A DNA stretch of 7,892 nt from JAICND01 sp035281425 (GTDB lineage: Bacteria; Actinomycetota; Acidimicrobiia; Spongiisociales; ZC4RG35). Both the position numbers and the translations under genes were made by a program. Below, one piece after another: positions 6,356 to 7,892 of the stretch. Each line of letters starts with the position of its first letter. The stretch's first letter is position 1. The notes beneath the pieces were generated by a model. The model had not been told where the DNA came from, ran no database searches, and saw nothing but the letters and a program-made list of their open reading frames with translations. The stretch covers positions 1 to 7,892 of the forward strand of contig DATEDX010000068.1 of NCBI GenBank assembly GCA_035281425.1, given 5' to 3'.

Positions 6356-6393
6356 ATTGGACCGATTATTTCTGCTCTGGTGACCAGTCCAAT
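6356..6393. promoter_or_regulatory. Promoter and inverted repeat upstream of the cupin-sigma operon
   Basis: On the minus strand TTGGAC (6387-6392) and AATAAT (6365-6370) are 16 bp apart and form a plausible housekeeping promoter, with a start near 6358 and a leader of about 50 nt before the cupin ATG. The 7-bp arms ATTGGAC (6356-6362) and GTCCAAT (6387-6393) are inverted and sit at the predicted start site and on the -35 box, an arrangement seen at repressor operators. Between them CTGGTGACCAG (6377-6387) is a second short palindrome. I find no convincing promoter for the divergent MFS gene in the same 110 bp. All assignments are by eye. Confidence 0.4.
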
Positions 6394-6411
6394 CAGTCAC
6401 TATGGAGAATC

Positions 6412-6415
6412 GGAG
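6412..6415 (+). promoter_or_regulatory. Ribosome binding site of the DHA2 exporter
   Basis: GGAG ends 5 nt before ATG 6421 and is the only purine-rich stretch at usable spacing, apart from a more distant GGAGA at 6404-6408. It supports ATG 6421 as the start. Confidence 0.5.
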
Positions 6416-6420
6416 CGTGT

Positions 6421-7892
6421 ATGGAATTCTTTGACGGCGACGCCCCGCCGCGAGCAGGGCGCAAGGAGTGGATTGGTCTGGCGGTCCTCACCCTGGCCTG
6501 CCTGCTTTACGTGATGGACTTGACGGTGCTCCATCTAGCCGTGCCCCATCTCAGTGCCGATTTGCGGCCTAGCAGCGCCCAATTGCTCTGGATCATCGAC
6601 ATCTACGGGTTCGTTGTGGCCGGCTCCCTCATCACCATGGGCACCCTGGGTGATCGCATCGGTCGACGCCGGCTGCTCATGATCGGTGCCCTCAGTTTCG
6701 CAGCGGTATCGGTCCTGGCCGCCTTCTCCACCAGCGCGGGGATGCTGATCGCCAGCCGGGCCCTGATGGGAGTGGCGGGAGCGACACTGGCCCCTTCCAC
6801 CCTTTCGCTCATCTTCACCATGTTTCAAGACCCCCGGCAACGATCGGTTGCGATCGGATGGTGGATCGCGGCTTTCTCGGCGGGAAGCGCAGTGGGGCCG
6901 GTGCTGGGTGGAGTGCTGCTCGAACACTTCTGGTGGGGTTCGGTGTTTCTCCTCGCCCTCCCGGTAATGGCCCTACTTCTCATCCTGGGCCCTCGGGTCC
7001 TTCCCGAGTACCGGGATCCGCAGGCCGGACGCCTCGATCTGCTCAGCGCCGGAATGTCGCTGGGGGCTGTCCTCGCAGTCATCTTCGGGTTGAAGGAGAT
7101 CGCCCAACAGGGATGGGGGTGGCCGGCCCTGATTTCCATCGCGTTTGGTGGTGTCCTGGGCACCTGGTTTGTGCGCCGACAACGGTCCCTGCCAGACCCG
7201 TTGATTGATCTCAGTCTCTTCAGGACGCCCACCTTCAACGTATCGCTTGCCACCAACGTCCTCACCGTTTTCGTGGCAGTTGGCTACTTCCTCTTCGTCG
7301 CCCAATACCTGCAATTGGTGCTGGGGCTCACCCCGCTGCAGGCCGGACTGTGGTCGCTGCCCTCGGCGGCGGGGTTCATTGTCGGCTCAACCGCTGCTCC
7401 CCACTTCATTCATCGCCTTCGACCGGGGGTGGTGCTGGGAGTCTGCTTGTCCCTGGGAGCGGTCGGCCTGCTGGTTCTCAGCCAAGTCCGCGCCGGTCAC
7501 GGACTGGGCACGGTGGTGGCCGCCTCCCTCATCATTGCCCTGGCCCTGGCCCCGGTCTTCAATCTCACGACGGAGTTGATCGTGAGCAGCGCTCCACCCG
7601 AACGAGCCGGTGCTGCCTCCGGAGTCTCTGAGACCGGGGCCGAGTTCGGGGGAGCGCTGGGCTTGGCCATTCTGGGCAGCATCGGCGCCGCCGTCTACCG
7701 CAGCCAATTGCGAAGCGCTCTTCCCGCCGACCTGGCTCCTGAGCTCGCCGCCTCCACTCTCGACACGTTGGGTGGTGCTGCCGCTACCGCCTCGCAGCTG
7801 GGGGGGACGCTGGGTACGACCCTCTTGCAAGCGGCCCGGGAAGCTTTCACTCAAGGTCTGCGCCTCACGGCCTTTATCAGCGCCCTCCTCGC
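6421..7892 (+). CDS. DHA2-family MFS drug exporter (QacA/SmvA-like), 3' end outside window
   Basis: The frame is open from ATG 6421 to the window end, giving 490 complete codons without a stop; DHA2 proteins are usually about 500-530 residues, so little is missing. It is a 14-helix proton antiporter of the QacA/SmvA/LfrA type that exports cationic drugs, dyes or antiseptics. Visible motifs are the TM1 motif LYVMDLTVLHLAVPHL with Asp33, LLWIIDIYGFVVAGSLITMG in TM2, loop motif A GTLGDRIGRRR (74-84), RALMGVAGATLAPSTLSLI in TM4, and antiporter motif C in TM5 with GPVLGG at 159-164. The C-terminal half has QYLQLVLGLTPLQAGLW and PPERAGAASGVSETGAEFGGALGLAILG, both typical. The start is supported by CGGAG about 5 bases upstream. 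It is divergent from the cupin-sigma operon, so it may be controlled from the shared region. The substrate is not predictable. Confidence 0.92.
   Translation, partial: MEFFDGDAPPRAGRKEWIGLAVLTLACLLYVMDLTVLHLAVPHLSADLRPSSAQLLWIIDIYGFVVAGSLITMGTLGDRIGRRRLLMIGALSFAAVSVLAAFSTSAGMLIASRALMGVAGATLAPSTLSLIFTMFQDPRQRSVAIGWWIAAFSAGSAVGPVLGGVLLEHFWWGSVFLLALPVMALLLILGPRVLPEYRDPQAGRLDLLSAGMSLGAVLAVIFGLKEIAQQGWGWPALISIAFGGVLGTWFVRRQRSLPDPLIDLSLFRTPTFNVSLATNVLTVFVAVGYFLFVAQYLQLVLGLTPLQAGLWSLPSAAGFIVGSTAAPHFIHRLRPGVVLGVCLSLGAVGLLVLSQVRAGHGLGTVVAASLIIALALAPVFNLTTELIVSSAPPERAGAASGVSETGAEFGGALGLAILGSIGAAVYRSQLRSALPADLAPELAASTLDTLGGAAATASQLGGTLGTTLLQAAREAFTQGLRLTAFISALL

Noticed and set aside
1..7892. Defence system, CRISPR array, prophage or integrative element
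   Set aside because: No repeat-spacer pattern, nuclease, integrase, transposase or tRNA-associated attachment site is visible. The genes are transport and regulatory families.

Overview
The window is G+C-rich, with tight gene packing and several starts that lack a Shine-Dalgarno sequence. Together with a SigG-type ECF sigma factor carrying a SnoaL-like tail, a CopB-type copper ATPase and a QacA/SmvA-like 14-helix exporter, this points to an Actinomycetota genome. I cannot fix the lineage further from sequence alone. There are seven protein genes, two of them cut by the window ends. I see no rRNA, tRNA, CRISPR array, transposase or integrase.

Layout. (1) 2-766 (+): the C-terminal 254 residues of a secreted protein with one SdrD B-like domain followed by an unrecognised Cys-containing domain. 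(2) 787-820: a perfect 15-bp hairpin between this gene and the next. (3) 833-2920 (+): a complete P1B-type ATPase of the CopB class (His-rich N-terminus, CPH metal motif, MSxST in the last helix). (4) 2912-4225 (-) and 4222-4803 (-): an ArsR-type winged-helix regulator and an MFS exporter, overlapping by GTGA and so translationally coupled. The exporter gene converges on copB and overlaps its end by 9 bp. A strong imperfect hairpin lies in the last codons of copB. (5) 4804-4954: a regulatory and repeat region holding the regulator's own promoter, an operator-like palindrome, and two near-identical palindromes. (6) 4955-5962 (-) and 5980-6309 (-): an ECF sigma factor with a C-terminal SnoaL-like domain, preceded by a small cupin-like protein 17 bp away. 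(7) 6310-6420: a divergent promoter region. (8) 6421 to the window end (+): a DHA2-family drug exporter, incomplete.

How the genes may work together. Three export functions (copper, and two MFS pumps of unknown substrate) sit next to two regulatory modules: a one-component repressor with its pump, and an ECF sigma factor with no anti-sigma gene beside it but with a fused SnoaL-like domain and a cupin partner. This looks like a stress or efflux neighbourhood built from separate transcription units, not one pathway. The least explained items are the twin palindromes at 4848-4951, whose A/T tracts run opposite to those of an intrinsic terminator, and the cupin plus SnoaL-sigma pair, which may be a small-molecule-sensing sigma module.
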